A DNA stretch of 64,000 nucleotides, taken from positions 62,001 to 126,000 of the forward strand of contig JAZTXH010000011.1 in NCBI GenBank assembly GCA_045636325.1, read 5' to 3'. Positions 27,760 to 36,707 of the stretch are shown here, piece by piece. The position numbers and the translations under genes were made by a program. This DNA comes from CAKSHP01 sp045636325 (GTDB lineage: Bacteria > Bacillota > Clostridia > UBA1381 > UMGS1253). The notes beneath the pieces are model-generated. The model was not told the DNA's origin and did no database searches. It saw nothing but the letters and a program-made list of their open reading frames with translations. Numbering within the stretch: position 1 is the first letter of the stretch; every line of letters begins with the position of its first letter.

Positions 27760-29037
27760 TTATTTTACGGGTTCAACGACAGACAACACACTGTTTTCCT
27801 TTGTAAAATGCTTTTTAAACACATTTTCTGCATCTTCAAATGTAACAGAATCATAAATATCTTTATATTCAAAATAGTCAATGCCATTAAGTGCGCCGAT
27901 TGTAATATTATAGCCAAGTGCTTCTGTTGAATTAAACATTCTTATATATCCGCCCCATACGCTTCTTTTTGCTACCTCATAGTCTTCTTTCGAAAGGGTC
28001 ATATTACTTAAAAATTCCATAACTCTTTCGTAAACCTTACGAGGCTCTTTTGCCTCACCGTCTACCACTGTATAGGCGTAAATATCGCTTAATGAATACT
28101 CACAAGTAAAGCTTTCGTTTATAAGACCTTCTTCATAAAGGTTTTTATAAATAGGAGAATACTTTGAAAAAAGCATACCAGAAAGAATCTGCATAATAAT
28201 TTCTTTTTTTAGCATATCTCGGCCCGTTTTGTGGTTTTCATTATCTTTAAATCCAATTGCAAACAAAGGCACTGCCACGTCAAGCTTCTGGGTTGTAAAA
28301 TGCACATTTATTTCGTCAGGCTCTTGGGGGTATCTTCTTGTGATTTTACATTCTTTAGTATCTTTTTTAAGGAATTTATCAAGACACGCGGCAATTTCAG
28401 TTTCGCAAACGTCACCAGCCACAAACAAAATCATATTTGAGGGATGGTAAAATACTGAATATATATCATATAACACCTGCTCGGTAATGGTAGAAATACT
28501 CTCAGTAGTTCCTGCAATATCAATTTTTACGCTATTGTTTTGATACATCGCCTCAAGGCAGTTAAAAAACACACGCCAGTGAGGGTCATCATCATACATT
28601 TTAATCTCCTGCCCTATTATGCCCTGCTCTTTGTGCACGCTTTTTTCACTGAACTGAGGAGTTTGCACAAAGGTCACAAGGTTTTCAAGGGCATCCGTAA
28701 AGTTTTCGGTTGAAGAAAAGTGATACGCAGTAACTGCAAAGCTTGTAAAAGCATTTGCATTAGCACCAAACTTTGAAAACTTTCCGAAAGCATCAATCCC
28801 ATCGGGCATATCAAACATTTTATGCTCTAAAAAATGGGCAGTGCCATCAGGAATTTTTATTATTTTGCCATCTTTTTCAAATTCAGTGTCACAGCTGCCG
28901 TATTTTGTGGCAAACATTGCATACTTTTTGCCATAGCCTGATTTAGGTATAATAATTATTTTCACACCGCTTTCGTGAGTTGCAGTATAGACTGTTTCAT
29001 CCAAAAAGCTTATATGTTTTTTTTCTAAATTAATCAT
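27760..29037 (-). CDS. yfmH: M16 zinc metallopeptidase, YmfH/YfmH-like (catalytic partner)
   Basis: 425 aa. The inverted zinc motif HFLEH is present (GTAHFLEHKMFD, about residue 60), with a downstream glutamate (VHKEQGIIGQEI). I start it at 29037 because GGGGAGGA at 29045-29053 fits; the frame runs open further upstream inside the neighbouring gene. It overlaps the upstream M16 gene by 8 bp. Active/inactive M16 pairs of this type in Firmicutes are named after Bacillus YmfF/YmfH and have been connected with EF-P 5-aminopentanol modification. A role in peptide processing is equally possible. Confidence 0.85.
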   Translation of the reverse strand: MINLEKKHISFLDETVYTATHESGVKIIIIPKSGYGKKYAMFATKYGSCDTEFEKDGKIIKIPDGTAHFLEHKMFDMPDGIDAFGKFSKFGANANAFTSFAVTAYHFSSTENFTDALENLVTFVQTPQFSEKSVHKEQGIIGQEIKMYDDDPHWRVFFNCLEAMYQNNSVKIDIAGTTESISTITEQVLYDIYSVFYHPSNMILFVAGDVCETEIAACLDKFLKKDTKECKITRRYPQEPDEINVHFTTQKLDVAVPLFAIGFKDNENHKTGRDMLKKEIIMQILSGMLFSKYSPIYKNLYEEGLINESFTCEYSLSDIYAYTVVDGEAKEPRKVYERVMEFLSNMTLSKEDYEVAKRSVWGGYIRMFNSTEALGYNITIGALNGIDYFEYKDIYDSVTFEDAENVFKKHFTKENSVLSVVEPVK

Positions 29038-30319
29038 TTTTACTTTCCTCCCCGCTTGTTTTTCCTTTGAGGAAATATATACTGTCAAGCTCTGTTTTGC
29101 TTATAGCTTCTATCACAGATTCTTTTGTTACACTTTCGATTTTTCTGCAGTAATCCTCAATTGATATGCAGACACCATCAATTTTATTATCAAGATAAAA
29201 CATAATCATTCCCATCTGACTGTCAGCGGCTGAGCGTGCATTATTTATTAAATACATTACCGCTCCGCCGAACTCATCATCAGAAATTTCGCCTTTCTTT
29301 AAAAGGTCAAGCTGCAGTAGGGTTTCATCAAATGCTTTTTGATAGTTAGTCTCCTGAATACCCATACCCACAAGCATAATACCCTTTCTTCTTGTGAGGC
29401 GGCTGAATGCATAATATGCAAGGCTCAACTTTTCGCGCACATTGTTAAAAAGCTTTGAATGAACGCCGCTGCCGAAAATTGAATTTGCAACCAACAGGCT
29501 GTAATATGCCTCATCATCAGGCGAAATTTCTGTTGTAAAACCTAGTGAAAGCTTTGCCTGATTTGCTTCAAACTCCTCAACAGTTTTTAAAACTTCTTTC
29601 CGTTTTTTGTGCATAGATGTTTTCGGATATGAAAATTTTCCCTTACGCTCTATACCTTTAAGCTGCTCTTCAAGCTCTGCTTTAAAAGAATAAATATCTG
29701 CATTTCCGCACACAAAAATATCAATAACACTTTCGGTTATAACCTTTTTATAATGCTCATAAAGCATTTTTTCGTCAATTTTTTCGATATCAGTTAAAAC
29801 ACCAAGCTCATGTATACCAAAAGCCTCACCTGCGCACATTGTTTCATAAAGGCGCCACAAGGCATAATTTTGCTTATCGTTTACAGTGGCACTTATCATA
29901 TCGTAAAGGTTTGATTTTTCGCTTTTTGTGTATTCTTTTGAAAAACCGCCGTCTTCTGTGTATGGATTAAAGATAATGTCTAACAAAAGCTTTGATGCTT
30001 CATTTAAAATTTGGCATCTGTCAGGTGAAAAAGCATCGCCTATAACGGAAAGCTCAAAATACAAAATCTGATTTTCACCGCGCTTTATAACGTTACAGTT
30101 AAGGTTTGCCCCGAAAAGCTCTGCCATTTTCCGCTCTAACATATCAAAAGTGGGAACGCATTTACTGCCACGTTTTAAAACAAGCGGCAAAAGGGCATTA
30201 AGAGTTGCCGTTTCACGCTTTAAGGGCGTATGAATGGATACAAAAAGAGTTGTTGTTTTGAATTTTTTATCTTCAATATAATTAAGACTGATACCGTCTG
30301 AAACATTAAAATTTATCAA
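29030..30319 (-). CDS. yfmF: M16 peptidase-like protein, YmfF/YfmF-like (non-catalytic partner)
   Basis: About 429 aa. It has the M16 fold pattern (TATLNALLPLVLKRGS, AYYSLLVANSIFGSGVHSKLFNNVREKLSLAYYAFS) but no HxxEH zinc motif, as in the inactive half of M16 heterodimers. The start is not an ATG. The best choice is the TTG at 30319, with GGTG at 30326-30329. The in-frame ATG at 30385 lies at the predicted transcription start and cannot be used. It is the first gene of a two-gene operon with the catalytic partner. Confidence 0.82.
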   Translation of the reverse strand: MINFNVSDGISLNYIEDKKFKTTTLFVSIHTPLKRETATLNALLPLVLKRGSKCVPTFDMLERKMAELFGANLNCNVIKRGENQILYFELSVIGDAFSPDRCQILNEASKLLLDIIFNPYTEDGGFSKEYTKSEKSNLYDMISATVNDKQNYALWRLYETMCAGEAFGIHELGVLTDIEKIDEKMLYEHYKKVITESVIDIFVCGNADIYSFKAELEEQLKGIERKGKFSYPKTSMHKKRKEVLKTVEEFEANQAKLSLGFTTEISPDDEAYYSLLVANSIFGSGVHSKLFNNVREKLSLAYYAFSRLTRRKGIMLVGMGIQETNYQKAFDETLLQLDLLKKGEISDDEFGGAVMYLINNARSAADSQMGMIMFYLDNKIDGVCISIEDYCRKIESVTKESVIEAISKTELDSIYFLKGKTSGEESKND

Positions 30320-30390
30320 GATTTTCACCACTTTCAAAAAAATATTAAGTCGACAAGAGACGAACCCTATAGGCTTTTTACCCAATTTAT

Positions 30391-30419
30391 ATTGTATAAT
30401 ATTTGAAAAAAAAAGTCAA
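30391..30419 (-). promoter_or_regulatory. SigA-type promoter for the M16 operon
   Basis: On the minus strand, TTGACT (30419-30414), a 17-bp spacer and TACAAT (30396-30391). The predicted start near 30384 leaves a 65-nt leader to the TTG codon of the first M16 gene. Confidence 0.75.
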
Positions 30420-30445
30420 TAAAAACAAGGGTTTTTTTGCATTTT

Positions 30446-31294
30446 TTATTTCCCTTCCCCAACCAGTGCAATATTTATCCCACGGGATATAACTTCTGCC
30501 ATTTGTTCACAAAGAAAATCCACATCCTTTGGCGCAACAGAAAAATTTTCACATTTCTCGCCAACCGTTTTAAAATTTTCCTCACCCGTTATATCACATA
30601 CAAGGCTGTATGCATCAACAACCGTTGGCACACCGATAACATACACAGGAACTCCCAAAAGCTCGCAATCAAGAGCCTTTCTGTTATTACCCACACCCGC
30701 TCCCGGGGCAATGCCTGTGTTACACATCTGAATTGTTGTGCCTACACGCTCGATGCTTTTAGCCGCCAGGGCATCAATACATATAACCATATCAGGATTG
30801 ACATTTTTTACAATGCCTGATACAATTTCACCGGTTTCCATTCCGGTTATGCCCATTACCCCCGGAGTTGATGCACACACATATGCAAGCTCGGAACCGA
30901 TAAGCTCTTTTATATGGCGTGTTACCAAAATCATGTCCGTAGCGGCAGGGCCTATGGAATCAGCAGTTATTGCCCTGTTTCCAAGACCTACCACAAGTAC
31001 GCATTTACCTTTTGTATCTCCCGTAAGCAATCCCAAGCACTCCGCCACAATTTCGGAAAGCTCTTCTTCTGCATTTATATTTCGGGTAAAAAATTCAGCC
31101 GGAAACTCTACAGTGAGATAAGTTCCTTTCTTGCGGTTTATTTTTTTTTCGGCAGTTTCGTTTTTAACATTCATAACCGAAACAGTTACATCACCTTTTT
31201 TGCTTGTGGTGATTTCAATTCCGTCAAAATCTTTTTTCTCATCCTTGCAGTAAAGCTCAACTGCCTCCATTGCCAAATCTGTTCTTATATTCAT
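30446..31294 (-). CDS. gpr: Spore germination protease GPR
   Basis: 282 aa. GPR cuts small acid-soluble spore proteins at germination. Signatures are MNIRTDLAMEA at the N-terminus (the prosequence and cleavage region), VVGLGNRAITADSIGPA, CASTPGVMGITGMETGEIV, CIDALAAKS and GVGNNRKAL. It is monocistronic and divergent from trmL. It is strong evidence that the organism makes endospores. Confidence 0.95.
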   Translation of the reverse strand: MNIRTDLAMEAVELYCKDEKKDFDGIEITTSKKGDVTVSVMNVKNETAEKKINRKKGTYLTVEFPAEFFTRNINAEEELSEIVAECLGLLTGDTKGKCVLVVGLGNRAITADSIGPAATDMILVTRHIKELIGSELAYVCASTPGVMGITGMETGEIVSGIVKNVNPDMVICIDALAAKSIERVGTTIQMCNTGIAPGAGVGNNRKALDCELLGVPVYVIGVPTVVDAYSLVCDITGEENFKTVGEKCENFSVAPKDVDFLCEQMAEVISRGINIALVGEGK

Positions 31295-31366
31295 AAAAAA
31301 TGCTCCTTTCAGGACTTTGTTTGGTGTTTCATAGAATATTATTTTACAGAAAATATATAAAAATAC

Positions 31367-31395
31367 TTGTTTTTATTAAATTTTAGCAGTATAAT
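31367..31395 (+). promoter_or_regulatory. SigA-type promoter for trmL
   Basis: TTGTTT (31367-31372), a 17-bp spacer and TATAAT (31390-31395), with AAAGGAG just before the trmL ATG. Confidence 0.7.
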
Positions 31396-31432
31396 TAAAA
31401 GGTGATGACTTTTTAATTAAAGGAGAAAAACG

Positions 31433-31933
31433 ATGGCATTTAACATTGTACTTTGTGAGCCTGAAATCCCGCAAAATACGGGAAATATCGCTCGCACCTG
31501 CGCGGCAACCGGGTCAAGACTTCATATTATACGCCCCATGGGCTTTGAAATTTCAGATAAATATTTAAAGCGTGCAGGCCTTGATTACTGGCATTTATTA
31601 GATATTACATATTATGATAATTTAGAAGACTTTTTTAATAAAACTGCCGGCGCAACCTGCTATTTTGCCACCACAAAGGCACCATATACCCATTCTGAGG
31701 TACAATTCAAAGACGGTGACTTTATAATGTTTGGCAAAGAAACAAAGGGGCTTGACGAAGAAATGCTTTTAAACAATCAAAAGCACTGTATGCGTATTCC
31801 GATGATTGAGGATGCAAGAAGCTTAAACCTTTCAAATTCTGTGGCGATTGTGCTGTATGAGGCACTGCGTCAGACCGGTTATGAATCCCTTAAAACTGCC
31901 GGCAAGCTTACAAAATTCGACTGGAGAGACTAA
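31433..31933 (+). CDS. trmL: tRNA (cytidine/uridine-34 2'-O)-methyltransferase
   Basis: 166 aa, a single SPOUT domain. Motifs are LCEPEIPQNTGNIARTCAATG at the N-terminus, FGKETKGL in the middle and MRIPMIEDARSLNLSNSVAIVLYEALRQ forming the trefoil knot. It methylates the wobble ribose of leucine tRNAs. It is monocistronic with its own promoter. Confidence 0.95.
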   Translation: MAFNIVLCEPEIPQNTGNIARTCAATGSRLHIIRPMGFEISDKYLKRAGLDYWHLLDITYYDNLEDFFNKTAGATCYFATTKAPYTHSEVQFKDGDFIMFGKETKGLDEEMLLNNQKHCMRIPMIEDARSLNLSNSVAIVLYEALRQTGYESLKTAGKLTKFDWRD

Positions 31934-32010
31934 ATTTTTAAAAATATCTTGCATTTAAAATAGTTTTATGTTAAAATAAAATTATCTTGTATTTGAGAGG
32001 TGCAGTAATT

Positions 32011-32901
32011 ATGCTTAATATTAAATTTATAACCGACTCTACATCCGATGTTCCAAAGGATTTTGCAGAAAAACACGATATTGGCGTTGTTGGCGTAAGA
32101 ATTAATTTTCCCGAAGGAACCTCAGTTGCTGACTGGTATGAAATTACGCACGATGAATTTTATGATTATTTGGAAAGGACAAATAACATTCCGTCTACAG
32201 CTCAGCCTCCTATCGTTGAGATTGCGGATATGTTTGAAAAAGCTCTTGAAAACCATGATGCTATAATTTTTGTGGCAACATCATCAAACTCAAGCGGTTC
32301 ATTTAACTCTGCCCGCCTTGCAAAAGAAAGCGTGCTTGAAAAAAATCCCGCGGCAAAAATTGAGATTGTTGACTCTCAGGCATTTTCACTTTTTGAAACT
32401 ATTATGCTTGAGGAAGGATTAAAGCTTCAGAAAGAAGGAAAATCTTTAGAAGAAATCGTGGAAGGCATGAAAATGCGCCGCAGACTTACTGATGTTTGCG
32501 TTGTGGTAGACACACTTAAGTATCTTGAAAAGGGAGGCAGAATCAATAAGGCAAGCCTTATCGCAGGAACACTATTAGACTTAAAGCCTGTGCTTTCAGT
32601 TCGCGGCGGCACAATGGAGTCTATTGATAAATTCCGTGGAAGCAAAACAGTTATTCAGAAAATGATTAAAAAGGTAAAGACAATGGATGTTAATATGTCA
32701 GACCCGAAGTTTTCATTTGTGCATGCTCACGTTGAGCCTAAAGCGCTTGAGCTTAAGGCAGCATTTGAGGAAAGCTTTGAAAACGGCAAGTGTCATTTCT
32801 TTAATGAGCTTGGCGCAACTGTGGCTACGCATATAGGTCCCGGAACACTGGCAGTATTCTTTAATCTGAATACACCGCAAAAAATTTACGAAGAAGATTA
32901 A
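32011..32901 (+). CDS. DegV family fatty-acid-binding protein
   Basis: 296 aa from the ATG at 32011 (GAGAGG at 31995-32000); an upstream in-frame TTG is less likely. It opens KFITDSTSDVPKDFAEKHDIGVV, the DegV signature, has TSSNSSGSFNSARLA in the lipid-binding region and VVDTLKYLEKGGRINKASLIAGTLLDLKPVLSV. DegV/FakB proteins hold fatty acids for phosphorylation by FakA. No fakA lies next to it, so the exact role is open. Confidence 0.92.
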   Translation: MLNIKFITDSTSDVPKDFAEKHDIGVVGVRINFPEGTSVADWYEITHDEFYDYLERTNNIPSTAQPPIVEIADMFEKALENHDAIIFVATSSNSSGSFNSARLAKESVLEKNPAAKIEIVDSQAFSLFETIMLEEGLKLQKEGKSLEEIVEGMKMRRRLTDVCVVVDTLKYLEKGGRINKASLIAGTLLDLKPVLSVRGGTMESIDKFRGSKTVIQKMIKKVKTMDVNMSDPKFSFVHAHVEPKALELKAAFEESFENGKCHFFNELGATVATHIGPGTLAVFFNLNTPQKIYEED

Positions 32902-32916
32902 TATTTGATACATATA

Positions 32917-32951
32917 AAATCAGGCAATTCACAAAAAGAGTTGCCTGATTT
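32917..32951 (+). terminator. Rho-independent terminator after the degV-family gene
   Basis: AAATCAGGCAA (32917-32927) pairs with TTGCCTGATTT (32941-32951), followed by a T-run. Confidence 0.9.
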
Positions 32952-32988
32952 TTTTGCCTTTTTAATTTATTTTATTTAATATATCCTC

Positions 32989-33017
32989 TTGCAAAATTTA
33001 AAAATCAGTGATATTAT
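32989..33017 (+). promoter_or_regulatory. Promoter for the secreted stalk-domain gene
   Basis: TTGCAA (32989-32994), 17 bp, then TATTAT (33012-33017) overlapping a TATAAT at 33015-33020. It lies just after the previous terminator and before GAAAGGAC and the ATG at 33052. Confidence 0.6.
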
Positions 33018-33051
33018 AATAATACAACAAAAAAGAAAGGACAAAAAAATC

Positions 33052-34050
33052 ATGAAAAAACTTTTATCACTACTTTTGGCACTATGTATGCTTTTTACCT
33101 GCACAGCATTTGCAGGCGATGTTTCAGACCTTGAGGGCGAAGGTTGGTGGGATGACGAGGGAATTTTTCACTTTTATGAAGAAAATTCAGACACAGAATA
33201 CGAAGAAGCTTATGACGACGAATATGCAGACGGTCCATACCTTCCCGAAAATCCTATGGAATATGACGAAAACCTTATAAAAATCAGCGGTATAACAGGC
33301 ATTGAATATGACCGCCCCACAATAAATTATCACGACAGAGTTGCAGTTTGCTCGCTTCCTGTAACAATTGAAATTGTAAAGGATTTAAAAAACTTTTACA
33401 TTTTCCCCATGTACGAGGAATTTGGCGGATACTTACTTGATGAGGATGCTTTTTTCAGTCAGCTTGAAGATGGAGATATAGTTTTTGACGAAGGCTATGG
33501 CTATGAGATTATCCCTGCAAAGAAGGGTGAGGTTTACACCATTACAGAGCCGGGACTTTATAACGTTTTTGCAGAGGTTGACTATATGTCAGACTGGACA
33601 GAAATCGTGCTTGAGATTGCCGTTTGCGAAGCTATATCCACAAGTGCAAAGGTAATAGTTGACGGTAAGGAAATTGCCTTTGAAGCTTATAACATAAACG
33701 GAAACAATTACTTTAAGCTTCGTGATATTGCCTATGTTTTAAACGGAACACAAAAGACCTTCGGTGTTGCATGGGATGAAGCAAGCAAAAAGGTAAACCT
33801 TCTGTCCTGTCAGCTTTATCATCCGGTAGGCGGTGAGCTTAGCTCAGGTGACGGAACCAATAAAACCGCACTTAAATCAGGCGGCGGCATTTTACTTGAC
33901 GGCGCACCTGTAGACTTTGGTGCGTACAATATAAACGGAAACAACTATTTTAAGCTTCGTGATTTAGGCAAGCTGTTTGATTTCGGCATTTCCTGGGACG
34001 GGGTTATTAACTGTATCACGATTGATTCAATGGCAAATTACACAGAATAA
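33052..34050 (+). CDS. Secreted protein with duplicated copper-amine-oxidase N-like (stalk) domain
   Basis: 332 aa. The signal peptide is MKKLLSLLLALCMLFTCTAFA (cut about residue 21). A tract rich in Glu, Asp and Tyr follows (about residues 22-80), then a middle domain. Two copies of a module carry the near-identical segment AYNINGNNYFKLRDI/L, about 80 residues apart. This is the copper amine oxidase N-terminal or stalk repeat, common in secreted clostridial proteins. No wall anchor is visible, so it is probably released or wall-associated by the repeats. I start at 33052 because the upstream in-frame TTG is part of the promoter. Confidence 0.82.
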   Translation: MKKLLSLLLALCMLFTCTAFAGDVSDLEGEGWWDDEGIFHFYEENSDTEYEEAYDDEYADGPYLPENPMEYDENLIKISGITGIEYDRPTINYHDRVAVCSLPVTIEIVKDLKNFYIFPMYEEFGGYLLDEDAFFSQLEDGDIVFDEGYGYEIIPAKKGEVYTITEPGLYNVFAEVDYMSDWTEIVLEIAVCEAISTSAKVIVDGKEIAFEAYNINGNNYFKLRDIAYVLNGTQKTFGVAWDEASKKVNLLSCQLYHPVGGELSSGDGTNKTALKSGGGILLDGAPVDFGAYNINGNNYFKLRDLGKLFDFGISWDGVINCITIDSMANYTE

Positions 34051-34079
34051 CGACTTGCACATATTTAAATAAATATAAG

Positions 34080-34113
34080 ATGGCACAGTGGCTCATCAAA
34101 ACCACTGTGCCAT
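34080..34113. terminator. Bidirectional terminator
   Basis: ATGGCACAGTGG (34080-34091) and CCACTGTGCCAT (34102-34113) form a 12-bp stem between convergent genes. Confidence 0.8.
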
Positions 34114-34128
34114 TTCATATTTGGCATT

Positions 34129-34605
34129 TTATTCACTTATTGTTATTTCAAGGCGACGCATATCTTTATCCGGTGCTGTCACTTTAATCAAAAAATACAT
34201 TTCATTAAATTTAAGAGAAATACGCTCTGCATCCCCTGTTTTTATTATGACACAGTTTTCTTCCCCCACCAGCTTTGAATAAAAGCCTTCTATCTGTTTA
34301 AAGCTTGCATTTGTTACAAAAACATTTTCTTCCTTGCCACTTTCCTTTACACACCCCTCAGGCAAAGGCAGTGAAAAATCATTTTCTCCGCTTGATATGC
34401 CGTACTCTGTCTTGCCAAACAATCCTGCCTTTATATAAAGCCTGCACGGTGAGCTTAAAACAAACGACACTGTGCACACAAGCATCACAAGTCCTGCACA
34501 CATTAAAACGACTGCAGTTTTTGCCTCTCCCGAATTATTTACCTTTATTGCCGCTGCCATACACACCGCAACAAAAACCGACATAATAACCACTGCAATA
34601 ATCAT
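34129..34605 (-). CDS. Hypothetical two-TM membrane protein
   Basis: 158 aa. Two TM helices (about residues 1-19 and 31-52) precede a soluble domain of about 100 residues (FVTNASFKQIEGFYSKLVGEENC...FLIKVTAPDKDMRRLEITISE) of mixed alpha/beta type. It has no recognised family. It is 17 bp downstream of the zinc-ribbon protein gene and probably in the same transcript. Confidence 0.65.
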   Translation of the reverse strand: MIIAVVIMSVFVAVCMAAAIKVNNSGEAKTAVVLMCAGLVMLVCTVSFVLSSPCRLYIKAGLFGKTEYGISSGENDFSLPLPEGCVKESGKEENVFVTNASFKQIEGFYSKLVGEENCVIIKTGDAERISLKFNEMYFLIKVTAPDKDMRRLEITISE

Positions 34606-34622
34606 TTTCCCTCACCTGACCA

Positions 34623-35453
34623 TTATTTAAATTTAAAGTTTGCTTCCATAAAGTTTATATAACCGCTTGCTGTATCAAGCATTTCATCAACGCAGGCAAC
34701 ATCAAAATATGCCATATTAAGGTCATTTATAATACACTTTCTGTAACATATTGTTCCGTCAAATGCTCTGTATGAAATTGCATACCACTTGTTACCCGAA
34801 TCGAAATATGTTATCTCCACTGCATCGTCTGCAATCTCATTTTTATATTCATTTAAAAGATTAGTACCTGAAAGCATATGTGTATTCGGCTTTGCGGCAA
34901 TATCAATCCATATTCCGGCAGCATCCGTATAAAATGTATATCCGCCTGCTTTTTTTGCTATAGTATATTCTTCGGGATAAGGGCACACAAATGAATATTC
35001 AAAATCGCGCACCGCTTTAAAGCCATCTGAAAAATAATAATCATCATATGTCACAATCTGTGTGGGAGTGGGAGTTGGAGTGGGAGTTGGAGTTTGAAGA
35101 TTTTCTTCTTTCTTTTCAAGCACTATACCGTGACCACCTGAATTTTTAGGCTCTCTGTTTTCCCTGTTTTTTATATTCATACTTGCCATGCTTATACACG
35201 CAACCGACACTACCGCAATTATAATAACTATTAAACCTATAATTATACCTAGAAGCATATCAGCCTTTTTAGAGCCGTTGGCACCTTGCATGGAATTTTG
35301 TGCCATATTTTCTTCCGAATGGGTAAAATTGCCTGCAGAATACACATTTTGCCCATTCTTTGCAGGATAGCTTGCTTTCTTAAGTTCTGAGCCGCATTTT
35401 ATGCAAAATCTGTTATCTGCCTGCGCTTCAGCACCGCACTTTGTGCAAAACAT
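34623..35453 (-). CDS. Zinc-ribbon, single-TM protein with (Pro-Thr)n linker
   Basis: 276 aa. An N-terminal zinc ribbon (FCTKCGAEAQADNRFCIKCG) is followed by a polar linker, a TM (about residues 68-94), a TPTPTPTPTPT stretch, then an external domain of about 150 residues with FEYSFVCPYPEEY and a tyrosine-rich end. The layout is typical of Firmicutes zinc-ribbon membrane proteins of unknown function. The start at 35453 has AGGAGG at 35461-35466; an in-frame TTG before it is less likely. Confidence 0.7.
   Translation of the reverse strand: MFCTKCGAEAQADNRFCIKCGSELKKASYPAKNGQNVYSAGNFTHSEENMAQNSMQGANGSKKADMLLGIIIGLIVIIIAVVSVACISMASMNIKNRENREPKNSGGHGIVLEKKEENLQTPTPTPTPTPTQIVTYDDYYFSDGFKAVRDFEYSFVCPYPEEYTIAKKAGGYTFYTDAAGIWIDIAAKPNTHMLSGTNLLNEYKNEIADDAVEITYFDSGNKWYAISYRAFDGTICYRKCIINDLNMAYFDVACVDEMLDTASGYINFMEANFKFK
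35062..35096. repeat. Short tandem repeat encoding (Pro-Thr)n
   Basis: GTGGGA/GTTGGA units of 6 bp repeat about five to six times on the plus strand and encode Pro-Thr pairs on the minus strand. Slippage would change linker length by two residues without a frameshift. Confidence 0.7.
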
Positions 35454-35500
35454 CAAGTTGCCTCCTTTTTGAGTAAATACATTCTTATGTAATGTTCTAA

Positions 35501-35531
35501 TCAGGCAGAATGTTTAAAACATTCCGCCTGA
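35501..35531. terminator. Hairpin at the 3' end of the phage block
   Basis: TCAGGCAGAATGTTT (35501-35515) and AAACATTCCGCCTGA (35517-35531) form a stem with one mismatch, 41 bp past the endolysin stop. It marks the end of the minus-strand phage transcript and separates it from host genes. Confidence 0.7.
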
Positions 35532-35571
35532 CTCATTTTACCACATTTAAACTGCTTTGTAAACAGTATTT

Positions 35572-36231
35572 TTATAATCCGGCTATATAATTTATAGTTT
35601 TTCTTGCAAGCCAGTAGGCATTTTCATCCTCTGAAAGCTTTTTAAGCCACAATTCCTTATCGGATATAATGCCACGGTTTGCAAGCTCCCACACAATATC
35701 GTTTACGGTTGTGTATTCGGTTTTCTTTGAAAGTCTTTCTTTAAAGCTTTCCCATGCGGCGCCATCAAGCACAAAGGGCGCAGGGCAGGTTTTGTGTGTA
35801 ACATCGTAATGACGAATAACATTTTCTTTTGCTATTCCGTATTTATTCATTAAAAAGCGCGTAAGTTCTATAGCTTTATCAATTGTTACCGAATCAAAAT
35901 ACCATTTGCCGTTTTTATCTTTATGACAGCACATTTCAATACCGATTGAACTGTCATTTCGGCAGGGGTGATAATATTTGCCCGTTTCAGAGCCGCAGTG
36001 CCACGCACAGTTTTTATCTTCAACGCTCTGATACACTGCCCCGTCTTCAGATGCGTGACCCACATAATAGTGAGCCGATGCACCAATATTTGCAGTATTA
36101 CCATAGTATTTTACATTGTCAAGGGCGTTTCCGCTCGCTCCCACATAATGAATTACTATGTATTTTATACTGTCTCTTCTTCCCTTTCTGTAGTTTGATG
36201 TATGACAAGGGTAGTTTTTGTTTATATCCAT
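35572..36231 (-). CDS. Phage endolysin, N-acetylmuramoyl-L-alanine amidase (Amidase_2)
   Basis: 219 aa. The Amidase_2/PGRP fold is clear: YIVIHYVGASG (first zinc His), NIGASAHYYVG, CAWHCGS, SSIGIEMCCH, and VIRHYDVTHKTCPAPFV (second His and the cysteine ligand). The C-terminal 50 residues are helical and may bind the wall. There is no signal peptide, so release would need a holin. It is the last gene of the phage-like block, after two small membrane proteins. Confidence 0.9.
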   Translation of the reverse strand: MDINKNYPCHTSNYRKGRRDSIKYIVIHYVGASGNALDNVKYYGNTANIGASAHYYVGHASEDGAVYQSVEDKNCAWHCGSETGKYYHPCRNDSSIGIEMCCHKDKNGKWYFDSVTIDKAIELTRFLMNKYGIAKENVIRHYDVTHKTCPAPFVLDGAAWESFKERLSKKTEYTTVNDIVWELANRGIISDKELWLKKLSEDENAYWLARKTINYIAGL

Positions 36232-36242
36232 ATCTTCTTACC

Positions 36243-36515
36243 TCACAATCTGAAAAAATATCCGATAATTATGCCCACAACAGCTGTAATTGCGGTTGTA
36301 ATAATAAGCTCCCAACGCTTTGCCGGCTTTTCTTCAATGGTTTTTATTCTGCCTGATATATCGGTAATGTCGTGTTTCATCGTTTTTATACTCGAAGCCA
36401 GCTCATATACCGATTTTGTCAGCGTTTCGACACTGTCAATTCTTTTATGGGCAGACTTTAAAGACTCTTCAATATGTGCTATTTTCTCTGTTGCATCAAT
36501 TTTAAAATCTTCCAT
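36243..36515 (-). CDS. Small coiled-coil/TM phage protein, XhlA (haemolysin)-like
   Basis: 90 aa. Residues 1-65 are helical coiled coil (HIEESLKSAHKRIDSVETLTKSVYELASSIKTMKHDITDISGRIKTIEEK), then one C-terminal TM (ITTAITAVVGIIIGYFF). This is the XhlA-type accessory lysis protein layout. It starts 1 bp after the upstream small membrane gene and ends 11 bp before the endolysin. Confidence 0.75.
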   Translation of the reverse strand: MEDFKIDATEKIAHIEESLKSAHKRIDSVETLTKSVYELASSIKTMKHDITDISGRIKTIEEKPAKRWELIITTAITAVVGIIIGYFFRL

Positions 36516-36704
36516 TTACATCATGCCCCCGTTTCCTGAATTTTTTTGATACTGTGTACCAAAATAAAACGAAATAATCATAATGTAAATTTCAAAGAAC
36601 TTATCCCCTGATACTGTTCCCAGAGCGGCAAGTGCCACAAAAGTCAGTGTAAGCACCAGTGTAACAATGCTTTTTACATCAATCAGTTTTTCAAGATATT
36701 TCAT
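36516..36704 (-). CDS. Small membrane protein, putative holin
   Basis: 62 aa. Two hydrophobic helices (about 10-30 and 34-48) and a polar tail (FGTQYQKNSGNGGMM) are consistent with a small holin. The GGAGGGG site is strong. Small size and position in the lysis cluster support the call; sequence alone cannot prove pore formation. Confidence 0.65.
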   Translation of the reverse strand: MKYLEKLIDVKSIVTLVLTLTFVALAALGTVSGDKFFEIYIMIISFYFGTQYQKNSGNGGMM

Positions 36705-36707
36705 GTT

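Noticed and set aside
27760..30319. M16 pair as a bacteriocin-processing system
   Set aside because: No precursor peptide, radical-SAM or transporter gene nearby; the pair matches the common YmfF/YmfH type.
30738..31360. Plus-strand frames opposite gpr
   Set aside because: Antisense to a clear gpr gene, with no start signals.
35501..35531. Attachment site at the end of the phage block
   Set aside because: It is a hairpin, no second copy is seen at the other end, and there is no integrase or tRNA gene nearby.
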